A stretch of DNA of 64,000 bases. Origin: Marinirhabdus sp963799365 (lineage in GTDB: Bacteria; Bacteroidota; Bacteroidia; Flavobacteriales; Flavobacteriaceae). The position numbers and the translations under genes were made by a program. The stretch is taken from positions 600,023 through 664,022 of the forward strand of contig CAWCWV010000016.1 of NCBI GenBank assembly GCA_963799365.1, read 5' to 3'. The notes beneath the pieces were generated by a model. The model saw only the letters and a list, made by a program, of their open reading frames with translations, had not been told where the DNA came from and did not search any database. This document shows, in pieces, positions 19,036 through 26,081 of the stretch; the first letter of the stretch is position 1; each line of letters starts with the position of its first letter.

Positions 19036-19353
19036 TTATAAATATTTACGTTCTGCATAAAATGGGCCCAGGGGGAGAACAGAACACAACATTACAATGG
19101 CTAAAACACCCCAAGTCCATTTTAATTTTTCTTTCATAAAATAAGCGCCAATAAGATAAGCAATAAATAGAATTCCATGAGCCATCCCTACAATACGAAC
19201 CATTTCGGGCATATCCCAAATATATTTTAAAGGCATGGCTATACAAAGCAGTACCAAAAATGAAATAGCCTCTAGGGTGCTAATGATCTTAAATGTTTTT
19301 ATTGAAGTATCCAACGTATTATTTTTTGTAAAGATAGAATAACTGAAAACCAT
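19036..19353 (-). CDS. DUF3817 membrane protein
   Basis: 105 residues with three hydrophobic helices. FKIISTLEAISFLVLLCIAMPLKY and VRIVGMAHGILFIAYLI are the usual DUF3817 signatures. Role unknown. It is the first gene of a tight unit with the YbdG-like channel and the EEP protein. The upstream gap with the divergent mscS is only 80 bases and must hold both promoters. Confidence 0.85.
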   Translation of the reverse strand: MVFSYSIFTKNNTLDTSIKTFKIISTLEAISFLVLLCIAMPLKYIWDMPEMVRIVGMAHGILFIAYLIGAYFMKEKLKWTWGVLAIVMLCSVLPLGPFYAERKYL

Positions 19354-19386
19354 AAGCGCGTTTTCAAAATAAATTATTGGGAGTAG

Positions 19387-19416
19387 TTTGTATCAAAAGA
19401 GGTTATTGTATCTTTA
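19387..19416 (+). promoter_or_regulatory. Probable promoter of the second mscS gene
   Basis: TTTG at 19387-19390, an 18-base spacer, then TATCTTTA at 19409-19416. This is close to the Bacteroidota TTTG/TAnnTTTG pair. Transcription would start about 12 bases before the ATG at 19434. Confidence 0.5.
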
Positions 19417-19433
19417 AATTTCTAATTTTTTCT

Positions 19434-20357
19434 ATGACACTACTTCAAAAATCTGCTACGGAAACAGTGATTACAGCCGCCGAAGGTTATTACGATAAAT
19501 TTTTACACCTGCTCCCGAGAATTGCCATGGGAGTTTTTGTGATTGTTGCGGGAATATTAATAGCCCAATTAATTACGAATTTCGTCAGAAGGCGCATCAT
19601 GAAAAAGGCTGAGGACCCGCTAATGGCTAAGTTTCTCACTCAGGCTGTAAAAATTATCCTTATTCTCATTGCTATTATGATAGCGCTGGATGTAGCTGGA
19701 CTAAGAGGGGTTGCAGCTGGAATTTTAACTGCTGCAGGTGGTGCAGCCATTATATTGGGATTTGCATTTCAGGACATTGGGAAGAATTTTTTAGCTGGAA
19801 TTATTTTAGCCTTTAACAGACCTTTCGGGGTGGACGATACTATTATGGTAGATAATCACTTTGGTAAAGTAAAGGCTTTAAATTTTAGATACACACACAT
19901 TAAAACTACTGATGGCCGGGACATCTATATCCCAAATAGCGATGTGCTCACCAAACCTGTTGAAAATTATACTGCAGACGGTTTTTATAGAGTAGAATTT
20001 GTAGTTGGAATCGGTTACGAAGATGACATTGAAAGGGGAAAAGAAATTATCATGGATATTCTTAACTCAAATACCGAGATTGTCCACGATGAGATACACG
20101 AAAATTTTGTTATTGAAAATGAACTGGCCGCAAGTACCGTAAATCTAAAGGTATTTTTCTGGATTCACACCATCGATTATCGAAGAGCATCGAGACAACT
20201 TCGTGGAAAAATAATTAAGGAAGTTAAAGAAGCATTTATTAAGGCAGAGTTTATCATGCCAGGCGATATTACTGAAATTAAATTATACGGAGGTCAAAAA
20301 GATATTCCATTGCGTTTGAAATCTGACCCGCCAGACAATAATTTGAGTATTTCCTAA
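19434..20357 (+). CDS. mscS: Small mechanosensitive channel MscS
   Basis: 307 residues: three N-terminal membrane helices (about 29-50, 65-85, 90-115), then the MscS beta and alpha/beta domains. The pore helix and start of the beta domain read AAGGAAIILGFAFQDIGKNFLAGIILAFNR (shown in part: GFAFQDIGKNFLAG). An upstream in-frame ATG at 19377 exists, but MTLLQKSATETV at 19434 is a better family start and sits after the proposed promoter. It overlaps the convergent dipeptidase gene by three codon bases. Confidence 0.88.
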   Translation: MTLLQKSATETVITAAEGYYDKFLHLLPRIAMGVFVIVAGILIAQLITNFVRRRIMKKAEDPLMAKFLTQAVKIILILIAIMIALDVAGLRGVAAGILTAAGGAAIILGFAFQDIGKNFLAGIILAFNRPFGVDDTIMVDNHFGKVKALNFRYTHIKTTDGRDIYIPNSDVLTKPVENYTADGFYRVEFVVGIGYEDDIERGKEIIMDILNSNTEIVHDEIHENFVIENELAASTVNLKVFFWIHTIDYRRASRQLRGKIIKEVKEAFIKAEFIMPGDITEIKLYGGQKDIPLRLKSDPPDNNLSIS

Positions 20358-20962
20358 TTGCAAGGCAACGGTTCATCAAGCGTTGGAAAGCTCCAATTTT
20401 TACGGTAACTGTAATGCCACCATTCGGTACGGACCGTTCCGAATCCGAATTTTTGCATGCCTTCTCGTAATAACTTCCGGTTCGCAAGGATTTCTACCGA
20501 AAAATTATAATTGTCAATATGGCTCTCACTTCCAAAGAAATCATAATCACTTCCCATCTCTATATAACAACCTTCGAGCGTTACGAGCGTAATGTCTACA
20601 GCAGCTCCCTTATTGTGGATACTTCCATTGCCATACGGATTTGCTACATAGGTGGGTCTGGGTACCTTTTGCCACATTTTTTTTTGCACAGCCAATGGGC
20701 GGTAGCAGTCATAGATTTTTATGCGATAGCCTTTTTCGCAAAAGTATTGATTAGCATCCAAAAATGCTTTGGCAACTTCAGGCTGGAGGAGGCAGACAGC
20801 ACAGTCATATAAAACTTCACCAATAAAATTGTCTGGGGTGGCGTAGCGGACTTCATATTCAAATTCAGAAGGGAAATCGGCAATATTCACTAATTCCTGG
20901 GCATTTCCGAAGAAAGGAAAATTCAGCAATAACAAGTTTATAAAGGAAGAGATTGTTTTCAT
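20354..20962 (-). CDS. D-alanyl-D-alanine dipeptidase, VanX/DdpX family
   Basis: Zinc dipeptidase (M15D) that splits D-Ala-D-Ala, probably to recover D-alanine from cell-wall turnover. ATG at 20962 gives a signal peptide (MKTISSFINLLLLNFPFFGNAQ), indicating export; an ATG at 20995 would add eleven residues. The catalytic signature SIHNKGAAVDIT provides a zinc His and Asp, and EWWHY provides the second His with the catalytic Glu. The segment YDCYRPLAVQKKMW is also characteristic. No vancomycin-resistance genes are nearby, so this is a housekeeping form. Confidence 0.87.
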   Translation of the reverse strand: MKTISSFINLLLLNFPFFGNAQELVNIADFPSEFEYEVRYATPDNFIGEVLYDCAVCLLQPEVAKAFLDANQYFCEKGYRIKIYDCYRPLAVQKKMWQKVPRPTYVANPYGNGSIHNKGAAVDITLVTLEGCYIEMGSDYDFFGSESHIDNYNFSVEILANRKLLREGMQKFGFGTVRTEWWHYSYRKNWSFPTLDEPLPCN

Positions 20963-21064
20963 TTTAAAGAAACGTAAGGATCCTAAAAGTTTCATTTTTA
21001 AAATTAAGGATTATTTAATACTTCAGCAGAATTTCAAACAGTAACTTTACTAAAAAAGAAACTC

Positions 21065-21796
21065 ATGCAAAATATAAAAGGAAAAGTTGCCCTAATTACG
21101 GGAGGCACTAAAGGAATTGGATACGGAATAGCAACAGCGTTATTACAACAAGGCGTACATGTTGCTATTACCAGTCGCAGTCAAGATGCGGCTGAGGAAG
21201 CAGCTGCAACACTAAATGGAAATGGCAATGACAGCGCTCAAGCGATCGGTATAGCAGCAGACGTTCGTTCTTATGAGAGCCAGGAGCAAGCCGTTAAAGC
21301 TACCGTAAACGAATTTGGAAAACTTGATATAGTAATTGCCAATGCAGGTTTAGGTCACTTCGGTAGTATAGAAGAAATGAGTATAAAACACTGGAACGAG
21401 GTCATTGACACCAATCTTACAGGAGCTTTTTACTCTCTGAAATCTTCGGTCGAAGCGCTTAAAAAAACGAAAGGATACTATATTTCAATTTCCAGTTTGG
21501 CAGGGACTAACTTTTTTGAAGGAGGAACCGCATACAATGCTAGTAAATTTGGCGTTACAGGCTTTACACAAGCAGCTATGCTTGATCTTAGAAAACATGA
21601 AATTAAAGTAAGTACTATTATGCCAGGAAGTGTTTCTACACACTTTAATGGGAACGAGCCTAATGAAGAAGGTGCTTGGAAGATACAGATTGAGGATATT
21701 GGGAAGTTGGTGGTAGATTTATTACAAATGCATCCAAGAACGTTGCCCAGCAAAATAGAAGTAAGACCAAGTGTTCCTCCTAGTGCTAAAAAATAA
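21065..21796 (+). CDS. Short-chain dehydrogenase/reductase (SDR)
   Basis: 243 residues, classical SDR fold with NAD(P) motif TGGTKGIGYG (about 12-21), NAGLG (about 93-97) and catalytic Ser143, Tyr157 and Lys161 (YNASK). Length and motif set suggest a 3-oxoacyl reductase-like or sugar alcohol dehydrogenase. The substrate cannot be told. TAACTTTA at 21042-21049 is a -7-like box. Single gene. Confidence 0.88.
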   Translation: MQNIKGKVALITGGTKGIGYGIATALLQQGVHVAITSRSQDAAEEAAATLNGNGNDSAQAIGIAADVRSYESQEQAVKATVNEFGKLDIVIANAGLGHFGSIEEMSIKHWNEVIDTNLTGAFYSLKSSVEALKKTKGYYISISSLAGTNFFEGGTAYNASKFGVTGFTQAAMLDLRKHEIKVSTIMPGSVSTHFNGNEPNEEGAWKIQIEDIGKLVVDLLQMHPRTLPSKIEVRPSVPPSAKK

Positions 21797-21800
21797 TCAT

Positions 21801-22160
21801 TTAATTAAAAAAGGTTTTAGACCAATCTATAGCATCTTGTAATTCTTCAAAAAAGGCAAAATTTCTATTGAAATAATTCTGTTCTTCTATAGCTCTTTCG
21901 CGGGCTTTTGGTTGATTAGATACAACACCAAAAGCGATAAGATTTTTTAAAGTAGCCTTTTCAAAAACTTCTTTATCTATGGTGTAGTTTTTCGTTCTAT
22001 GTGAAATAAGAATAAAATTTTCAGTCTTAAAAAACGATTTTAATTCTTTAAAAGTTTCTTTGGCTTTTTGTTGACATACGTGTTCATTCTCAAAAACCCT
22101 AAGAATAGCATAGTTTTGGTGTAGTTCAATTTCGCCGTGCGGTAGTACCAGTTTTTTCAT
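21801..22160 (-). CDS. SpoIIAA/STAS-like small protein
   Basis: 119 residues, alternating strands and helices, no signal peptide. The C-terminal helix LQDAIDW is shared with the next gene upstream (LEDAIDW), which marks the pair as relatives. The size and the pattern fit the SpoIIAA-like (STAS/SEC14) group of small flavobacterial proteins, which have no known function. It ends 4 bases past the SDR stop in convergent orientation. Confidence 0.68.
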   Translation of the reverse strand: MKKLVLPHGEIELHQNYAILRVFENEHVCQQKAKETFKELKSFFKTENFILISHRTKNYTIDKEVFEKATLKNLIAFGVVSNQPKARERAIEEQNYFNRNFAFFEELQDAIDWSKTFFN

Positions 22161-22270
22161 TACTTTGATTTTAAAATGGGGGAGTACCTCTAGGGAATTG
22201 TTTTATTCTTTTCTGAAAAATAAATTTAATAAAAAATTACATACGCAAAACATTTTTATAGGTGATTAAT

Positions 22271-22672
22271 TTATTTTGAAGATACCCAATCAATCGCATC
22301 CTCAAGGGAATTAAATGTTTGGTATGTAGATTTTGTGAACATTTTCTCTAATTTAACACTTAAAAATCCTTTTTCTTCATGGGCAACTACAGCTACACGT
22401 GCTACGTTATGACGTTCTTTGTAAAATTTAAGCCAATCCTGGGCATTTACAGAATAGGAATGTACTCTATTTGAAATATAATTTATCTTAATATCACTTG
22501 AGCCGAAAAACTCATGAACTTTTTCAATTAAACGCGCTGCTTTATCCCAGTCAAAATGAACACCCTCAGATATTTCGCTTACAATAAATTTTTCAAAAAT
22601 GTAAAAATTTCCAAAAGGTTCGGAAACTTTTAGGAAGCAATCTTTAATATATGGAGAGTCTTCTAATTTCAT
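22271..22672 (-). CDS. SpoIIAA/STAS-like small protein, distant paralogue of its neighbour
   Basis: 133 residues from ATG at 22672 (MKLEDSPYIKDCF). A longer frame from 22735 would add an odd aromatic leader and is less likely. Mixed alpha/beta protein ending TFNSLEDAIDWVSSK, like the C-terminus of the preceding gene on this strand. No catalytic motif. The two genes are separated by 110 bases, AT-rich, with no clear terminator, so may be expressed together. Confidence 0.68.
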   Translation of the reverse strand: MKLEDSPYIKDCFLKVSEPFGNFYIFEKFIVSEISEGVHFDWDKAARLIEKVHEFFGSSDIKINYISNRVHSYSVNAQDWLKFYKERHNVARVAVVAHEEKGFLSVKLEKMFTKSTYQTFNSLEDAIDWVSSK

Positions 22673-22731
22673 ATAGGGGAAATAAAAAAAAGGTTTGAAT
22701 TCCTTACCTAGTAAATATAGTAAAGAAAAAT

Positions 22732-22761
22732 GCAACGCTCTATTCTATGACGGAGCGTTGC
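22732..22761 (-). terminator. Intrinsic terminator of the OmpA lipoprotein gene
   Basis: A 9-base perfect stem (GCAACGCTC at 22732-22740 with GAGCGTTGC at 22753-22761). On the minus strand it is followed by a T run. It lies 28 bases after the OmpA stop codon. Confidence 0.75.
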
Positions 22762-22789
22762 ACTTGTATAAATGTTTATTTTCAATTTA

Positions 22790-23632
22790 TTAGTTGGCAG
22801 AAAGTAGGGCCAAAAATTTATCTAAATTAGGAAGTATTACAATACGCGTACGTCTATTTGTAGCGCGACCATCTTTAGTATCATTTTCTGTAAGTGGGTG
22901 AAAGCTACTGCGTCCAGCAGCTATTAATTTTTCTGGAGCTACACCATACTTTTCTTGTAATGTTCTAATTACGGCAGTAGAGCGTTCTACGCTTAAATCC
23001 CAATTATCTTTAATGTATGAACCAGATTTTACAGTTTGAGCATCTGTATGTCCTTCTACCATTACCTCTAAAGCTGGTTCGCTATTAATTACATTTGCCA
23101 AACGCTCTAATAATGGGTTTGCTTTCGGGTTTACTCTATAACTTCCAGAGTTAAATAATAACTTATCTGAAATGGTAATCATCACAACAGTTTCATTAAT
23201 ATTTATTTGGATATCATCTTCTTCACCTTCGGCAATTAGACTTGAATCAAGGTTGGCCTTTAAGTTGTGTGAAATAATAAGATTCATACTGTCTTTTAAC
23301 GTTTTTGCTTCAGCAAGTTCTGCTGGGTCTACATTTGCTAAGGCAGCTTTCATTTTGTCTTTGTCGTTTTGGGATAAAACAACGCCTTCAAATTGTTGTA
23401 GTCTGTCGTTGTTACTATCTGTTAAAGACTGAATTTTTTGATTGTAGCTTGCTACACGGTCTTCAATTTTAGCCAATTTTGTTTCGGCTTCTTCTTTTTC
23501 AAGTTGGGTTTTTGCTAAACTAGAACGGGTATCGTTATATTGTCCTTCTAATTCTACATACTTTTTTTTAGATACACAAGAGGTAAGTAATATAGCTCCT
23601 GAGAATAGCGCAAGTGCAATTGTTTTTTTCAT
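22790..23632 (-). CDS. OmpA family lipoprotein (Pal-like)
   Basis: 280 residues from ATG at 23632. Lipobox LLTSC gives lipidated Cys about 19. A coiled-coil region (about 25-80, KKKYVELEGQYNDTRSSLAK) leads to the OmpA domain (about 155-270) with VMVEGHTDAQT and the Arg-containing NRRTRIVILP. It should bind peptidoglycan from the outer membrane. An in-frame ATG at 23674 is less likely because it places the lipobox too far in. TATATTTG lies upstream. Confidence 0.87.
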   Translation of the reverse strand: MKKTIALALFSGAILLTSCVSKKKYVELEGQYNDTRSSLAKTQLEKEEAETKLAKIEDRVASYNQKIQSLTDSNNDRLQQFEGVVLSQNDKDKMKAALANVDPAELAEAKTLKDSMNLIISHNLKANLDSSLIAEGEEDDIQININETVVMITISDKLLFNSGSYRVNPKANPLLERLANVINSEPALEVMVEGHTDAQTVKSGSYIKDNWDLSVERSTAVIRTLQEKYGVAPEKLIAAGRSSFHPLTENDTKDGRATNRRTRIVILPNLDKFLALLSAN

Positions 23633-23671
23633 GTTATTTAATTTTAGGGTTGTTATATTTTTATTATGAAG

Positions 23672-23679
23672 CAAATATA
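23672..23679 (-). promoter_or_regulatory. -7 box of the OmpA lipoprotein gene
   Basis: TATATTTG on the minus strand matches TAnnTTTG exactly, 39 bases before the ATG at 23632. A T-rich stretch lies at the -33 position but no clean TTTG. Confidence 0.4.
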
Positions 23680-23797
23680 GGTTGGCACTTCACCAAAAAA
23701 ATTGTTAACAAACGTGACAGTTTTGTTAAAAGGATAACTGTTTCTCTAAAATTTTAAAAAACAATGAAATTCTGTATAATAATTATACGCAAACAAA

Positions 23798-23821
23798 AAA
23801 AACAGCCGTGAAGCTGTTTTT
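23798..23821 (-). terminator. Intrinsic terminator of the third mscS gene
   Basis: A 9-base perfect stem (AAAAACAGC against GCTGTTTTT) with a 6-base loop, 22 bases after the stop codon of the gene at 23844. Confidence 0.75.
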
Positions 23822-23843
23822 AAATAACTCGATTGTATTAAAA

Positions 23844-24764
23844 TTAATCTTTTTTGTCTGAAAGTACAGTGAGATTATTTTTCCCAAAATCCAAGGTACG
23901 TATGGGGAATGGAATATTAATAGCTGCTTCATCAAAATGCTTTTTGATAGTTTTAATGGCCGTATGCTCGTGCATGAAATTCTCTTTTCCATTACTACAA
24001 TCTGCCCAAAAGCGAACTAAAAAGTTAATGGAACTGTCTCCAAATTCGGTATAGAAAAATTCAATTTCTTCATTTTCATCTTGCTTAAAGGCCTCACCAA
24101 TAACCTTAACGGTTAAATCTTCTACCATTTGCAAGTCACTTTCATACCCCACACCACATCCTACAATAATTCTGGATCTTTTATTAGTAGTATAATTGGT
24201 AAATGGGTTGTCTATAAAAGTAGAATTTGGAATGATCGTGAAGTTATTGTCTGGACGTTTAAGAGTAACATTTCTGAGGTTAATTTCAGTAACAAAACCT
24301 TTTTCACCATTAGTCTCTATCCAATCTCCAATGCTTATTTTAGGTAAGAAGGAAAGAATAAATCCAGATACTGTATTGCTTAAAGTACCCTGTAATGCCA
24401 AACCAATTGCTAAACCAACCACACCAGCACCAGCTAGAACGGAGGTAAGTACTTTATCAAGATCCATAACGCCTAAAGCGACAAAAAATCCTATAAGGAG
24501 TATTAAGGCAAACACCATTTGCCCTATAATTTGTTTAACAGATTCTTCTTTAACTTTTCTCAGTATAAGTTTTTTTACTAGTTTACTTACACCTCGTGCA
24601 ATAAAGTAGAATACTATTAGTACGAGAACTGCTATTATAAAGTTGGGAAGCTTCAATATTAAAGCATCTAGCCACCCATCTAATTTGTCCCAAAGTTTAG
24701 ATACAGCATCTGTTGCGCCTATTTTTGATTCTTTTGCGACTTCTTCCATGTCATTTTGGATCAT
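23844..24764 (-). CDS. Mechanosensitive ion channel, MscS family
   Basis: 306 residues, three membrane helices (about 38-58, 80-103, 107-130) and an MscS core with GLAIGLALQGTLSNTVSGFI as pore helix and GDWIETNGEKGFVTEINLRNVTLKRPDNNFTIIPN in the beta domain (quoted here in overlapping short parts: GDWIETNGEKG, VTEINLRNVTL). It is the third MscS-type channel in 7 kb. It differs clearly from the other two in sequence. Its own terminator and a 99-base upstream gap make it a single unit. Confidence 0.87.
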   Translation of the reverse strand: MIQNDMEEVAKESKIGATDAVSKLWDKLDGWLDALILKLPNFIIAVLVLIVFYFIARGVSKLVKKLILRKVKEESVKQIIGQMVFALILLIGFFVALGVMDLDKVLTSVLAGAGVVGLAIGLALQGTLSNTVSGFILSFLPKISIGDWIETNGEKGFVTEINLRNVTLKRPDNNFTIIPNSTFIDNPFTNYTTNKRSRIIVGCGVGYESDLQMVEDLTVKVIGEAFKQDENEEIEFFYTEFGDSSINFLVRFWADCSNGKENFMHEHTAIKTIKKHFDEAAINIPFPIRTLDFGKNNLTVLSDKKD

Positions 24765-24806
24765 AAAAAGTTTTAATTGGTTGATTTCAAAAGTACTTAA
24801 ATAAAA

Positions 24807-24845
24807 AACACCCTTATAATAAGAAAATCTTAAAACAAGGGTGTT
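24807..24845 (-). terminator. Probable terminator of rpoD
   Basis: A 9-base perfect stem (AACACCCTT at 24807-24815 with AAGGGTGTT at 24837-24845) with a 21-base AT-rich loop, 18 bases after the rpoD stop and followed by a T run on the minus strand. Confidence 0.65.
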
Positions 24846-24863
24846 ATGGGGAAAATTTAAAGC

Positions 24864-25730
24864 TTATCCAAGGTATTTCTTGAGGATGTGGCTTTTAGAT
24901 TCTTTACGTAATCTTCTAATCGCTTTTTCACGAATCTGGCGAACACGTTCTCTACTTAAATCAAACGTATCTCCAATTTCTTGCAATGTCATTGCTGGTT
25001 GATTAGACAACCCAAAATTAAGTCTCACAACGTCTGCCTCACGAGGAGCTAATGTGTCTAATGCGCGATCTATCTCAATTTTAAGAGATTCGTGAATTAA
25101 GGACTTATCTGGGTTTGGGGTTTCACCAGAGCTTATAACATCGTATAAGTTGTTATCGTTTTCTCCTTCTTGAAAAGGCGCATCCATAGATAGACTACGG
25201 TTCGCATTTTTTAACGATTGCTTTACGTTAGAAATTGTCATATCCAATTCCTTTGCAATTTCCTCAGCAGATGGCTTACGCTCGTGAACTTGCTCTAAAT
25301 GAATAGATGCCTTTCTAATTTTATTGATATCACCAATCTTATTAAGCGGTAAACGCACCACCCTAGATTGTTCTGCAAGTGCTTGGAGAATAGATTGTCT
25401 AATCCACCACACTGCATAGGATATAAATTTGAAACCACGGGTTTCATCAAAACGTTTGGCAGCTTTTACTAAACCTACGTTTCCTTCATTAATAAGATCT
25501 GGTAATCGCAATCCCTGATTTTGGTATTGCTTTGCAACCGATATTACAAATCTAAGATTAGATCGCGTCAACTTGTCTAATGCACGTTGATCTCCTGTTC
25601 TAATTCTTTGCGCTAATTCTACTTCCTCTTCGGCTGTAATCATGTCTATCTTGCTCACATCTTGCAAATAGCTGTTTAACGACTTAGTTTCCCTGTTGGT
25701 AACCTGCTTTGTAATTTTGAGTTGTCTCAT
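24864..25730 (-). CDS. rpoD: Primary RNA polymerase sigma factor RpoD/SigA, Bacteroidota type
   Basis: 288 residues, directing RNA polymerase to the TTTG/TAnnTTTG promoters of this phylum. It lacks region 1.1 and the non-conserved region of proteobacterial RpoD, which is normal here. Region 1.2 (about 18-50) and region 2 (AKRFDETRGFKFISYAVWW, IRQSILQALAEQSRVVRLP) are well conserved. Region 3 follows, then region 4 with DLSRERVRQIREKAIRRLR as the -35-reading helix-turn-helix. Single gene with its own terminator. Confidence 0.95.
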   Translation of the reverse strand: MRQLKITKQVTNRETKSLNSYLQDVSKIDMITAEEEVELAQRIRTGDQRALDKLTRSNLRFVISVAKQYQNQGLRLPDLINEGNVGLVKAAKRFDETRGFKFISYAVWWIRQSILQALAEQSRVVRLPLNKIGDINKIRKASIHLEQVHERKPSAEEIAKELDMTISNVKQSLKNANRSLSMDAPFQEGENDNNLYDVISSGETPNPDKSLIHESLKIEIDRALDTLAPREADVVRLNFGLSNQPAMTLQEIGDTFDLSRERVRQIREKAIRRLRKESKSHILKKYLG

Positions 25731-25899
25731 ATATTCTCTAGGATTTTAATTTATAATAACCCTCCATAGTAACTCCAATATTTGACAAATCCAAATACTT
25801 AACACTATTTGTTAAAAAAAAGTGCATTTTTGTGTGTTTTTACAACTTTTGGGTCTAAATTAGATTACTATAAAGCGAAATTATTTTATTTTTTTGAGT

Positions 25900-26076
25900 A
25901 TGTTAATATTTTTTGTTACGACTACTGCAATTCAAATCCCTACAGATTTGCCAAATCCGGACAATAATACACCAATAGATTTATCGAATACTGCAGACAT
26001 TCTTATATATATCGTTTTGCCAGTGATAATATTGTTATTGCTGTTTTTAAGACTTAGAAATAAAAAAAATAATTAA
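25900..26076 (+). CDS. Small membrane protein of 58 residues
   Basis: ATG at 25900. A hydrophobic N-terminus is followed by a Pro/Asp/Asn-rich linker (TDLPNPDNNTPIDL), one strong helix (about 33-50, ILIYIVLPVIILLLLFLRL) and a basic tail (RNKKNN). This compact layout is conserved in Flavobacteriaceae, where it has been labelled adenylosuccinate synthetase without support. It ends 5 bases before the carboxypeptidase gene and is probably co-transcribed. Confidence 0.65.
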   Translation: MLIFFVTTTAIQIPTDLPNPDNNTPIDLSNTADILIYIVLPVIILLLLFLRLRNKKNN

Positions 26077-26081
26077 ACAAT

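Noticed and set aside
20354..20962. Vancomycin resistance (vanX) cassette
   Set aside because: Only the dipeptidase is present; no vanH, vanA or regulatory genes. A signal peptide points to cell-wall turnover.
24196..24609. Open frame of 137 codons on the plus strand inside the third mscS
   Set aside because: Antisense to a well-conserved channel gene; no start context and no family resemblance.
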